Below are positions 47,101-59,035 of a stretch of 64,000 nucleotides of DNA, in pieces. A model generated the notes under the pieces. The model ran no database searches. It was not told the origin of the DNA and was given only the letters and a program-made list of their open reading frames with translations. The DNA comes from Carettochelys insculpta (Eukaryota > Chordata > Testudines > Carettochelyidae): positions 107,704,501 to 107,768,500 of the forward strand of contig NC_134137.1 of assembly GCF_033958435.1 (NCBI RefSeq), given 5' to 3'. The position numbers and the translations under genes are program-made. Position 1 is the stretch's first letter; every line of letters begins with the position of its first letter.

Positions 47101-48119
47101 ATAGTATAGTGGTTACTTTTTATATATTCAATCACTATTAGGGCTGCTGTCATCCTGAGCACCCCAATTACTTACATAGTGTGCCTAATATTTTTCCTTT
47201 TCTCTGCTGTCATCAAAAGTATTATTCTTATTTCCTGAATATGTCCACTGAAATCAATGGGACTCATTGAACAATCAAATAGTTCATCAGGGCTATATTG
47301 TGCTAAAAGTTAAGCAAGCATACTGACCCTTCCAGATAGAGTTATTGCAGCTCACTATACATGAGACTATACTCAAAACTTGATTAGTCAGCAGCATGAA
47401 TGGCATCTCATCTGATAATATTGTTGGCCATAGGTGCTTCAAAGACTTCACTGCCTTCTTCTTGCTCTAGTTGTCCTTGAAGATGTTGAACTTGATCTGT
47501 AAAGCCCTCTGAGTGGATCTTAGCTACCTGCAATGCCACTTCATTCACTTTATCCTGACCTGATAGTGGAGATAATCTAACCTGCTTCAGCTGACAGGTG
47601 CTTCAGTATCATGGCAATGACTAGAACGATACTAAAACTAAGTAGCTCACTCATGAAGCACCTGTGATCAGTAAAACAGAGTGATCCAGCTGGGAGATGG
47701 TTCCAGAGCAGAGCTTCCTCACTACGCTTCTTTCAGAAATTTTGAACTGAATGGCTACAAGGCCCCTGACTAGCTGCCAGCCCCCAAATATTAGCTGAAT
47801 ATTATCTCATTTGCTTCTGGGAGACACCAACAGGAGGCTTGGCCAATATATTGTGAAGTGACTAGAAGTACTTGCATGACAATGGGTCTCAGGAGGTGCC
47901 AATACACATCTGATGAGCCTTACTTTGAGTGTTCAGACTAGCACAGGCATGTCTTCTACCTATAAAGAACTGAGTCATGGACAGACAGGTGGCTTACCCT
48001 GGTGACTCCAAACACAATTTTGGGGTGTACTTTTTTTTTTCCCACAACAAAAACAATGAGATGCCTTTCACATGGTAGAGGATATAAAATACTGTAGAAA
48101 CCCATTAGTTTTGTTTTAA
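44160..48119. other. No gene seen apart from one PLE-end fragment
   Basis: AT-rich sequence without supported exons. A G-rich patch at 46480-46570 is the only compositional oddity. Confidence 0.4.
44949..45062 (+). mobile_element. PLE 3'-end-like fragment
   Basis: AATCTGAAGAAGCTGGTCAT, ATGAAAGCTCATTACCTAAT and TTTAAGGTGGTTCAGGACTG, followed by T-rich sequence, match the PLE terminus. Confidence 0.65.
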
Positions 48120-48124
48120 ATACT

Positions 48125-49068
48125 TGTAGCCAGACAAAATCCCCCCACTACAGACCAGCTTTTGCCTCCCCTCTAAGGTGCCTCAGAGCACACAGGGCAC
48201 TGAACAGCAGTTAAACAGCACTGTCTTTGATGTCTCTCACTGAGGCCCAGATGTGCTGGCTCATCGTGACCCTGAGAAACAGAAAACACAGATAGAGGGC
48301 TAGCAGGCTAACTGTCAACAAAGGAGGCCTCAGGAAATCACCCCAGCGGGCATTGATGGATTTGATGCACCCACACAGCCATCCCAGAAGGGAAATCTCC
48401 GCCCTTGTAAAAGAATGTCCTGTACTCCCAAATTGCTTATCTCCTGTCTTACAAGTGCAAATTAAGTAAGAATTGCCCTTGTAAAAACTGGTGTCACAAA
48501 AGACAGACCAGTACGATCTGGCACCATAGATAAGAAAGAGAATACGTGATCTAAGGGGTATAAAGATGGGCCCAGCAGCACTCTGACTCTGAGTGCGTTC
48601 CACCCAACTACCTGCTGGTCGGGTCAGGTGATTGCCTCCCGAGGTCCGCAACTGGGGACGCCCAACCTCATATTCGTCTTTCCGCACAATTGAGTGACCG
48701 ATCCGGCTTGGCTATGCCGGTATCGAGAGACGCAAGGATGGTAACAGATATCTTTGTATTGGATTGTAACGTAACCTGTTAACACCTGTACTCTGCTAGC
48801 ATATAAGAAGTAGACAATAGCCTTTTGTAACCGCACGCTTATAACTGTAGCTTAATAAACTTGTAACTAGTTAAGATCTAAGCCTGACTGCTGTTACTCT
48901 CTGTCACTGCAACACAGCTGGCACAATAAAAAGAACTTTAACCGTTTGGTTACCGCAGCCTGGCCATAGGTGAGAGTGCTAGGAGCTCCCTGCTCTAGCA
49001 GTTAAAAACTGGGTTGTTTAGGACCCAGGGGAATACCTCACTGCACATTACCCGGCCACCGGCTAACA
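48125..49068 (+). mobile_element. Solo LTR, perfect 5-bp TSD ATACT
   Basis: It begins TGTAGCCAGACAAAATCCCC and ends CCGGCTAACA. ATACT lies on both sides (48120-48124 and 49069-49073). TATA-like boxes occur at 48559 (TATAAAG) and about 48801 (ATATAAGAAG). AATAAA occurs at 48854-48859 and 48925-48930, consistent with a U3-R-U5 order using the second TATA. No internal genes adjoin it. It shares the first ~20 bp with the LTR at 44142 (minus strand) but diverges afterwards, so the two are related subfamilies. Confidence 0.88.
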
Positions 49069-49084
49069 ATACTGCTTCTTATGT

Positions 49085-49560
49085 CTGGAAGATCTTTGCT
49101 ACAAACTGAAGCTCTAATCAATCCAAGGTGGATGTATTCCAGAGACTTGACTTAAGCCAGAAGTTCCTTCCATCACTGCTATGAGCCTCTACCAAGAACT
49201 TTGGAATTGTTGTATGTAATTTGATTTCTTTAACAATTTTAACTCTTGCCTTTTCTTTATTTTCTTTTTAGGAATAAACCTTTAGATTTTAAAGAACTGA
49301 AAACAATGTGATTTTTGGCTAAGATTCTAAGTTATAAATGGACCTGGGAACATAGCTGGTCCTTGGGGATTGGAAGAATGTTTTTATTAGATGAGATTTG
49401 TTTTCATAACCTCTCATATGTGACATCCCAGAGTTTGAAGCCAGGTCTGGGAGTCTGCAGACAGCTGTCACACCCTGGCCTCCACCCAGTGTCTGCTAAA
49501 ACCTGGTGGGCTGAGAAACTAACAAGACTATAGCCTCAGCCAAGGCACCACCCATAGGAG
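49085..49560 (+). repeat. LTR-like dispersed repeat, copy A
   Basis: GGAATAAACCTTTAGATTTT, TAAGTTATAAATGGACCTGG and GTTTTCATAACCTCTCAT match, in the opposite orientation, the repeats at 53830 and 57350. An AATAAA at about 49272 suggests an LTR or 3' UTR origin. Confidence 0.5.
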
Positions 49561-49569
49561 CCCTGACTG

Positions 49570-52500
49570 GAGGATTGCCCAGCTCCACACATTGGTAAAA
49601 CTGCACTTACTGCTAGGTCAGACTACCTACATCCTGGTCTATATCGTTGTCCTTTTTGAAGACTATACAGAACTGTCTCTAGAGCACCACTGGCTGTTAC
49701 TGATTCTTCAGCATCCATCTAAAAAAAATTTCTGTTTCTACAAACCATGTGTAGGTCAGTTCAATCAGTCTTCTGGGGTGATCCTTTTAACAGGACCTAG
49801 CTATTGTCCATATTCTTAACCACATATTGGAGGGCAGAGGCCTGGTGTCCAGACTTAGCAGTACCACCTGGTGGCAAGGGTCTATGGACATAATCATTCA
49901 GTGACAAGTGTCCATGGGCAGGATTGCAGGAACCCAGGCCCTCCCTCCTTCACCAGAGCCAACTGACACAGTAAGTCAAAACATGTGGCTTGGGAGTAGG
50001 TGCCCCATACTTGCTCCCTGGGCTAGCTCCTTGCCTGGCTTCAGTTTCTCTATTGGTTCCACTGGTTTACTTCTGAATTCCTCCTGGGCGCTTCTCTGGT
50101 CATGATCTGGAAGGTCTTCCTTGCTCAGTCAGGGCTTATTGTTACTGAAGGGCCTGCAGCAGCTTGGCAATGGGGCCCCACCAGCTTCTTGGAAGGAGAC
50201 TGCACCCTGTGACTGCTCTCTTGCTCAGACTACCTAGACTGAGCTGAGCTGCTCCCTTGTGAGCTCAGTGTCCATTGTGAGCTTGCCCAGGAAGGGCAGC
50301 TGGGTGAGGCTTTCTAAGCCCAGTGCTGGTTTTTAATCTTTATCTTTCATTGTGGGATTTGTGCACCTCACCACAAAAGTACTTCTTATAGCTTTCATTT
50401 TTCATGATGATTCCTCCCACTGTCAAAGGGCAGCTTTTACCTACTTGTGTTTAAACTTCATCTCCCGGTTACAGTCTCACTTTTTTTGCAAAGATTGGCA
50501 GGAGTCACTGCAAGTCTCCCCTTGTTGGATATTAAATCTAATCTATGTTTACCCCCCCGCCCCACTGTATTCCAACAGCCCTTCCCAAACACAGACTGTT
50601 TTGCTTTTTTTTGTCTTCATTTGTTTTGTCACTCTTTTTTGATTATTTTCATAGTGCACAACAGTGTTCCTTCTATTGTTTTTTCCATAAATGGGAAGAA
50701 TACATTCTGTTATGCTCACCAAAGCATGTGCAGATGTGCACCATCGTAGAAACACCTGTGGCCACTCTGGTAAGCAGCTGGGTGGTGACTGAATTTCTCC
50801 ATGTGCTGGGACTGTTTCAGCAGATCCAGATTTGAATGGTGACTGGCAAACCCTCTTGGAAACTCTAAGGAGTCCTGTGACTCCTTAAAGGCTAACCAAT
50901 TTATTTGGGCATAAGTTTTTGTGGGCTGGAGCCCACTTAGTGAGATGCATGAATATCATCATTGGGGAGGTGGATGTAAGGGCAACAATATCTCCTGTGG
51001 TGGATGAAGAAGAGGGCAGACACCATCACACTTCTGGGCGGAGCGGGGACTGTGGGGAACGTTGAGAGCATGCCTCTAAGTTCTCTGGGTGCTGTAAATC
51101 CCCAGAGAACAAGAACTTCAATCCCACAGACAGTGACCTTGTCCCCTTGGGCTAGATCCCCATAATCTGCATTAAACTATTTTAATACCATACTTTCCTT
51201 GACTTTATTATTGATGCTAGAGAACAGAGATTACCTTTTGTGAAAGAAAAAAGAACCATGCTTCAGCGCTTCGTGGTGGCAGAACAGTACATCAAGTGAG
51301 CCTGCAAACTGGGTCATCTAATTTTGATAGTCACTGTGATGACTCAAGCTAGAATCACCAGCCTATGGCAGAGAGAATATGATGATCCATCCCTTTTGTT
51401 CAGTTCCCCTTGTACTACACAAAAGTTCTCTTCCTTTCCAGGCTGTCATAGGGTGTAACAGGGTGAGTGCTATGACAGAAACAGATCAAACCTTTTGTGC
51501 TAGAGCAAGTGCTCACAGCTGAGCCAGTTAGGCAGACAGAGCTTTACCTGGGCTATCTAGTTATAAAAAGTGTTCAGTGAAGGTAGAACAGGAAGTGGAG
51601 CTGTAGAGTGTAGCTGCAGGGAGAGAAGGTCTTCTGAAGATGTCTCTCAAGAAGGATGGTTGGGTTTGGGGAAGAAGACCGAGCGGAGAAGGTGCCTGGG
51701 GAGCCACGGAGGAGGGACTGTGCTCAGATTAAGGTTATGTGGAACTTTTGTGTTTGCTTTTTGGAATGTTATAAATCAAGACACTGAATTCCAGAAAGTC
51801 TGATTGAATGAGAACAGGGTGGGACTTAATGAGCCCCACAGAAGAGTAAAATAGGGGCAGAAAACTGCAGAGGTTAACCCAGATGTGAGAGGATTCCCAA
51901 GCGGAAGCTTCCATATTACAGTATTGTTTACTAGATCAGGTCTTTCCTGTACCTCTTAACAATTTAATTACCTCCTAGTAATCTTACATTTCACATGAAA
52001 ACTAACACAGGAACACTGGAAGTGTTATCAGCACCACCCAAAGGATTGCTAAATCATACACATACTGGAATCTGCTCCTGCTGCTTCTTCAGCTGCTATG
52101 CATCTCTGCCATAGTCAGAGCCGCCAAGCAGTGCTTCGGGGGCAGGCAGCACCATGATCCAGGCAGCGCTGAATGACCAATGCCCTCAGGCAATTGCTTA
52201 CCACACACAACTTCCTCACTCCTAATTTTGTGCACCTTCCTGAAGAGGAGTTTGCCTCCCAAACATGTAATTATACATTTGTCACCTCTAATTGGTTCAA
52301 TATCTTTACTTATGAATGGAGTCTATTAACCCATTTGCACCTTTCATTGCAACATCACCAGTTTGTCCTATACAAGTTTGCCCAAGGAGGAGCTTTTTAT
52401 CTGCATATTTATGAATTCTGCTCAAGAAAGGAGTTAAGAAAGCTCCTATGTAACCTAGAAGATGCAATACTGAACAAAATTATGGAAGGTGTGGTGTCCA

Positions 52501-53825
52501 GGTAGACAGGGAAAATGAAATAACACATGAGCTGGATATGAATAAGGATATAAATCAGGGGATGAATTATTAAAGGACAGGAAATGATAGTTGTGTGTTA
52601 ATACTCACACAGGAGGACAACCTGCTTAAGCAAAACATAAGACACAATTATAAGAAACTCATATATTTAATAAATGAAATGCTTTTATATAAAAGGCCAG
52701 AGGAAGCTAGCACCGTACTTGCTTTTTGGAGGCAGAAGGCCAGCTTCTCAGCTGGTGCAACTCTGATTAACTTGATGGCAATACACTGATTTAAAACAGC
52801 TGAGAATCTGGCTCAGAATTGTTTCCCATAGATGTAAAATACAATATTGACTGGCTGAGAGAGAATACATGGGCTTAAAGCAACCTTTCTTAACTATCAT
52901 GGAGCCTGTTAGGAAGCAGAGAAAAGAAAAACCAGTGTAACCAGAGTCTGTCTCCATTTCAGGTATCTAATGTATTTTATCTCTTGTAAACTTGGTGCTT
53001 TTATCCAACCTGAACTGGATATTGTGTGGTCTGGCCTGATTAATTTAATTGCTTATGCTGTTGACAGGATCTTATCTCTGCCTCATTTGGAAACTCTAGG
53101 GAAAGGACAAATGCTATTTTGGGTATTACTTGTGAACACAGAGAAGGTGGTGGCTCTTCTTTACTTAGAACAGTGCCAAAGAAGAACCTGTGGGCACAGG
53201 CTTGCCTACTTGAAAGTACAGGGCACAATTGCATAACACTGTTCTGATTCATTTCAGTTACCAGTTGTCAGCTGGCTTCTGACCTGTTCTAAACCCCACT
53301 GACAACAGCAGTATTGGCTGGCTGATCCTTAAGGTTTAACTACTCTGGGAGATCAATAAGACACAGCAAGGATGATTTTTTTTCCTATTGCTCTGCACCT
53401 TATACAGACAATTTGTGCCATTGCAAAGAAGTGTACCCTCAGTTGTAATTTGACTGCTATATTTGGAGCGAGTGTGTGACATACACACACGTGCACACTG
53501 AAGCCAGTTCCCTTGGTTCACCGGCTCTTCCAATCACACATCTGGAGTGGGACCTGAGCTGCTGGTGCTGGGGGGAAGGGATGGCTTAATAGGGAGCTCT
53601 GGCATAGGCTGCTCAGTGAAGTTGCTGCTCTGACGCTGCCACAGCCACCTCCCTACTGGGGCAGCTGCTGGGCTCCTGCTTTTCCCTGCCCGTTCCTGAA
53701 TCCTCTTCTCTTCGCCTGCCCTATCTCACCCCCTACTCCCTCACCCCTACCTATCCTACCCTTTGCTTTGCCACCCACCTCCGCAGGCACTTGCTGTTAT
53801 AAATGGTGTGCTTTCATGGAACTTT
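49570..53825. other. No gene seen apart from one PLE-end fragment
   Basis: Short open frames here (for example 52173-52505) have no recognisable domain, conserved motif or splice context. Confidence 0.4.
50868..50955 (-). mobile_element. PLE-end/SINE-like fragment
   Basis: GGAGTCCTGTGACTCCTTAA, AGGCTAACCAATTTATTTGG and GGAGCCCACTTAGTGAGATG match the inverted sense of the PLE-terminal family. Confidence 0.55.
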
Positions 53826-53829
53826 ACTG

Positions 53830-54850
53830 AGAGTATCCAACGCAGGATGAACCGAGAAGAAGGCCAGTAACAGCCCCTAGACTGGTGGTACTCCACTTAC
53901 AAAACACACCAAACCAGTCAAAGAGAGAGCTTCTGTTTCACCACACTGGCTAAGAAGAAGTCAGAAAAGCAGTTCCCTCAGAAAATCCAGGCCCTTTGCA
54001 TCACCACCAGGAACACTGCTTGTAGAAATGAGTGGCTATTACAATCAGACTCGTCAAATAAAGAATTCTTCCAATCCCTAAATACCAGTCTCACACCTAG
54101 GTTAATATATAACTTAGATCTTACCCAACACCACGCTGCTGCCAATCCTTTAGCATCTCAGATCTAAAGATTTATTTATAAAAAGAAAGGTGAGAATTGA
54201 AATTCATCAAAGGAATCAAATATGAACAACGGTTGCAAAGTTCTTGGTTTAGTCTTGGAGTAATGCATGGAACAAACTGCTGGCTCAGGTCAAATCTCCA
54301 ATTACTTCCAAATCATGGGATGGGCCTTGGTCCCTTTGTTAGAATGCTCCTGTGGTGTAAGTCCATGCTACAGAGCAAGGACTGCCATTTTGGGAGGGCA
54401 GGCGGGGGGAGTACTAGCCATGCTTACCGGGATGCTGCTTGCTCTTCCTCCCATTCCCCTCACTATCAGGGGACAAAGGGAGAAAGTACACAGATTGCTT
54501 GCACGCCTATCACTCCTAGCCAGTGAGGCGAGGGGGCACAGGCATACTTCCCACAAGCTGTGTACTTTCTCCTCACACCCTGGTAGTGAGGGGAATGGGA
54601 AGAAGAGCAAGCAGCATCCCAGTACACTGAGCTGCTGGTTGCTCTGCCCTACTGAAACGGCACCTTTGGTTCAGAACCTTAAGCAGTAGAGAAGCTGGAG
54701 CAGGGAAGAGGTAAAGTGGAGACTTTCCAGGGCCTTTTATACTTCTGTCATGTGGAGGGAATCCCATTATTCTTATTGTGGGAAAGTACAGTAACATGTT
54801 GGAATCACATGGGCAGATCACAAACCCATGCCTCATTTTGCTTACTTGCA
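53830..54850 (-). repeat. LTR-like dispersed repeat, copy B
   Basis: It aligns in direct order with 57350-58000: TGAGAGTATCCAACGCAGGA, CACACCAAACCAGTC, TTCACCACACTGGCTAAGAA, AGATTTATTTATAAA and CATGTGGAGGGAATCCCATT all have counterparts there. On the minus strand it carries ATAAATAAATCTTTAGATC, a polyadenylation-type end. Confidence 0.55.
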
Positions 54851-54859
54851 GCAGAAACC

Positions 54860-57345
54860 ATTACCCATGCTCCAGTTTGAACGTTTGCAGGAAAGTTCAT
54901 TCAGTGTAGATGGTTGTCTCTTATACTCCAATGTCAGCTGAGCATATCTTGATGTGCCATTCAACATCAATAGTCCCTTCCCACATACTCTAGCCAACTG
55001 CTTCACTGATACTACTCAGAAGTGAACACACTGAAGTACAAAACATTGAAATACAGGTACATAGCCAAAGCTCCTAACTTCAAATACAACATTGTGCACA
55101 TGCTGCAACATAATTACAACCAGCAAATCATAATCTTCCCACCTTACAAGCCACATTTAGTACAATATTTGTGGCAAATATAGACCAGAGGTTGCAACAA
55201 TGATCTATATGGTCACATTTTAACCAGACATCACAGTTGTACAGTAAATAGGTGGACACTAGGACTCAGGAAGTGGTGTCCAGCTGCCAAGGCAGAAGGA
55301 CTGAAAGTAGGTGAAAGCTGCTCTGTGATGAGGGGAGTGAGGGCTGTGCTCATGGGAAGGACAGAGCTCTCCTACCTCCTTGGCAAGCCAAGCAGAGCAA
55401 GCCCTTCAGGGCAACTCAGTGTATGCAGAAATGAGGGGAAGTGCCTCAGGATACCCCCACACTGTGTATCTCCTGGAGGGGCAATGCCCTACTGATCTCT
55501 CCAGACTACACCTTTGTATAGCACGTAATTAAATCTGAATGGTAGAGTTTTGCATCCACTCCTGCGCTTCCTTCACTGGTGTAAGTGACTGCAGCAGGAA
55601 CAGGGTGGTGGAGTCAGGCCCAGCTCAGTATTGCCAATAGGAAATGTTCAAAAATTATGAGTCAGGCTCCCCGTAAAAAGGAATCAGATTTTTAGATGAA
55701 TCATTTTTGGGCTTCAGGGCTAGATATTTTACTCTCTTTAAAAATGAAAGAGATATTCATGTAATTTCTTGATGCCAGCAGCTGGGGCTTTTAAGGAAGA
55801 CATCAAAAGATATGAGTCCTGCAATAAAAAAAGCAAGTTTGCAACCTTGCAAAATAGCTGAACAATTTTCTCATCAGTAAGTCTTTCTGATTCAGGACTG
55901 AGACTGACAGACAAAGCAAGGCAGGGAAACACGTACTGCTCTGCTCCTGCCTGCCTGTACCTGTTCTGCAGATAAAGACTCCTCTGAGCAATTAACTAAG
56001 TAATTTGGGTCTGATTCTGAATTCCCACTTCTGCTGGAGGAGAGTAAATTAAAAGGCTTGAACATTACAGTAGTGAAAATGGCTAGTTTATTTGAGTCTT
56101 CTGAAATCTGTCTCTTCCATTCTGTTGTGCACAGCCCAATCACACTGGATTTCATTAATAGCATCTTGCTCTTCCGGTACCACAGCCTTGCATGCTTCCA
56201 CTTTTAAGTGCATCACATTCAAGACATGACAATGAGCACAACTCCACCCTTCCTATCTCTCTTGCTTGGTCACCCCCTCTATTCTCCCCAGCATGATGCC
56301 TTACATTCCATGCAGCCTTCTCTTATGACTACTCCCTTGTTGTCTCTGTTCCTATCCTTGGCTCTATGCCGTCTTTAATTTCATCACTGTATACTTGGAA
56401 AAAACAGATCCTCCTACCTAATGTTCAGTAAGCATCCTCCCTCTCCTCTCTCAAAAGTCTGCTGCGGAACCATCTGTTCCATGAATCATTCTTGCTATGA
56501 TATCTGTTTCCCATCTGTTTATTCTGTACTCTGCTAACTTTGGCTTTTGGACAGTAATGGCCTATTCCAAAGTCCAGAGAAGTCAATGGCACTCTCTTCT
56601 GATGTCAGTCGGCTTTGGTTCAGGCCTTGAGATCTTAGGGGTAGTGATGGCATTATGTGTTTGACACTTTCCCCATTTACCTTGATAGATACCTTGATAG
56701 TGTGATATATTGACAGATTTAAAACACTGCCTAAAAATATCCACCAGGCAGAATTTTTTTTTTTTATTTCTAAAACAGGTTTGCACCAATGGTGACTTAC
56801 CTTATACCTCAATGTTCTATCTGCTTCATAACTTAATTCTCTTAATATTTTCCCCAATTTGTATGGACAAATTTGGTCCTTTTCAGGGTACACTCCTTAC
56901 CTGTTTCCCTTCTGGGCATGAGATGACAAAATCTTATCTTTAAATGGATGAAACAACCATTTGTGGTATAACATTTGACTGCAGTGCAGTGAGCCAGGGC
57001 TGTTTGCTTTTTGCCCTGTCTTTCCAAGATGCCATATCACCTTATGAGATCCCACAAACTGATGATGCACTGAATCAAAGGCAAGATGAAAATCTAAAAA
57101 AATTTCTGTGCACAGTTTATTAAATTCGGCCATCTTCTCAGATGGTGATCTAATGAATATCTGTCCACTAGTGCAGTTGATAAATACATAGGCAGATATA
57201 TAATATAAACTCTATACTGATAGTCAACTCTGCTACAAAATAAAACTTCAATTGTCAAGAGGGATTTATTAGCTAAACAAATGCTGCAATATATTTCCAG
57301 TAAGAACAGGTGAATTTATTGACTTTTCTGCAGCAACTAGGAAAA
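54860..57345. other. No gene seen
   Basis: No exon, transposase or RNA gene recognised. A T run at about 56755-56768 may mark an old retroposon tail. Confidence 0.4.
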
Positions 57346-57349
57346 GGCA

Positions 57350-58000
57350 TGCGATGGCCCCATCAGGTGTAATATATGAAGGTTCTGCGGCCACTCCTGA
57401 GAGTGTCAATTCAGGATGAATTGCTTAGAGAGAGGGTTACTGGGGGGGTTACCAGGGGTCCTCCACTATAAGGCACACCAAACCACTCCCAAAGAGCACT
57501 TTTATTCACCACACTGGCTAACAAGAACTCATAAAAGCAATTCCCTTAGACATTCCAGTTCTCCTGCGTCACCTCCAGTACCACTCCTTATACAAATGAG
57601 AGGGTATGAAAAACAATCTCATCAAATCAAAAAGGTTCTTTTGATCCCAAAGGTACAACTACATTCCCAGGTCAATTTATAACTCAGATGTTACCCAAAT
57701 ACTACACTGTTAGCCAATCCTTTCAAATCTAAAATCTAAAGGTTTATTCATAAACAGAAAGAAAGAATGTTTAAATCAGTAAAGGACTCAAATACACACA
57801 CCACTTGAAAAGTACTTGGTGCAGGCTTGTAACAGAGATGATGAGCCGGATGAAGACAAAATCGAGGAACCCCTAGGCCTCTGTTTTATAATCTTGGCCA
57901 TGTGGAGGGACTGCCATTGTTCTTGTTGCATATGTCCTAAGATGGAATTTGTCACAGTAAGCCCACTCCACAATGTCTCTTCATGCTCTCCCAGCAGCAA
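57350..58000 (-). repeat. LTR-like dispersed repeat, copy C
   Basis: Same family and orientation as 53830-54850: TGAGAGTGTCAATTCAGGAT, GGCACACCAAACCACTCC, TTCACCACACTGGCTAACAA, AAAGGTTTATTCATAAACAG and CATGTGGAGGGACTGCCATT. Confidence 0.55.
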
Positions 58001-58373
58001 AGGTCCTCCTTTCCCTCTGCAAGGCAGCAGCAGACACCAGGCAGCAGAAGCAACAACCAGCACTCAGGAAGCCAGGCAGGAGAGACCTCACAGTTGATAG
58101 CAAATGCAGAGGCAGGGCACCTCACTCTCCCACTGAGAAGCAGGCCAGCAACGCTCTGCAAAGAGCAGCAGCAACCAGGGAGACCACCAGCTGGCAAGGG
58201 TGGTGGGTATAAGAGGCAAAGCTTCCCTTGAGTCTTTGCACTCAGTCTCTGTCCTCTTCCTATCCTTATTCTAACCTTTCCTGAAGGCTCACGCAACAGG
58301 CTATTGCAGCTTGCAGACTAATGACTCTTCCCATGAAAGTGTCTCTGTTAACATAAAAGTGAAAATCTGAAGT

Positions 58374-58468
58374 TTATAATCGGAAGAAGTGGGTCTTACC
58401 CACAAAAGCTCATGACCTAATAAATTTGTTAGTTTTTAAGGTGCTCCAGGACTGCTTGTTATTTTTAA
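58374..58468 (+). mobile_element. PLE 3'-end-like fragment
   Basis: CGGAAGAAGTGGGTCTTACC, CACAAAAGCTCATGACCTAA and TTTTTAAGGTGCTCCAGGAC match the PLE terminus. Confidence 0.65.
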
Positions 58469-58534
58469 AAGTGACAAGCATTCCAACTTGTCAGCTCTAT
58501 TAGCATAACATAGTTAGAATGGAAAATTCTATAG

Positions 58535-58645
58535 ATCTGAAGAAGTAGATCTGTCCCATGAAAGCTAGGGCAAAAAGTGGGTCTGTCCCACCTAATAAAT
58601 CACTTTGTTAATCTTTAAAGTGCCACATGACTGTTGTTTTGTACA
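58535..58645 (+). mobile_element. PLE 3'-end-like fragment with internal duplication
   Basis: GATCTGAAGAAGTAGATCTG and GTCCCATGAAAGCTAGGGC are followed by a second AAAGTGGGTCTGTCCCACCT, then CTTTGTTAATCTTTAAAGTG. The repeated GTCTGTCCCA suggests a small tandem duplication. Confidence 0.6.
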
Positions 58646-59035
58646 GCTGGAACCTGTGAAAGAGCCATTAAAGCTACATCTACACTAGGGTGCTACTTTT
58701 GAAAGAGAGTGATCGAAAGGCGCTCTTTCGACGCATCGCGTCTACCCAAGGGGCCAGGGCTGGCGCTGTCGACGAGCGCCATCGAAAGGGTCCCATAGCA
58801 CATTGAAAGGGGCCACCCAGGATGTCAAAGGAGAGTGTCTACACGTACCAGCGGCCTCTTTTGAAAGAAAGGGCCAAGAAAGGCTGCAGACGGGGTCGCA
58901 AGGCAAAAAAGCCCTTCTGGGGCCACAGCAAGCTGCTCCTTTAAAGACTCCCTCCCAAACACACTTGGCCTGCACAGCACAAAGTCTGCAGACCTGCCAC
59001 AAGCCCCGCAGACACAGTGCCTGCAGGAAAGACCA

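Noticed and set aside
52173..52505. 110-codon open frame as a possible exon
   Set aside because: No recognisable domain, weak start context and no splice sites that I can support.
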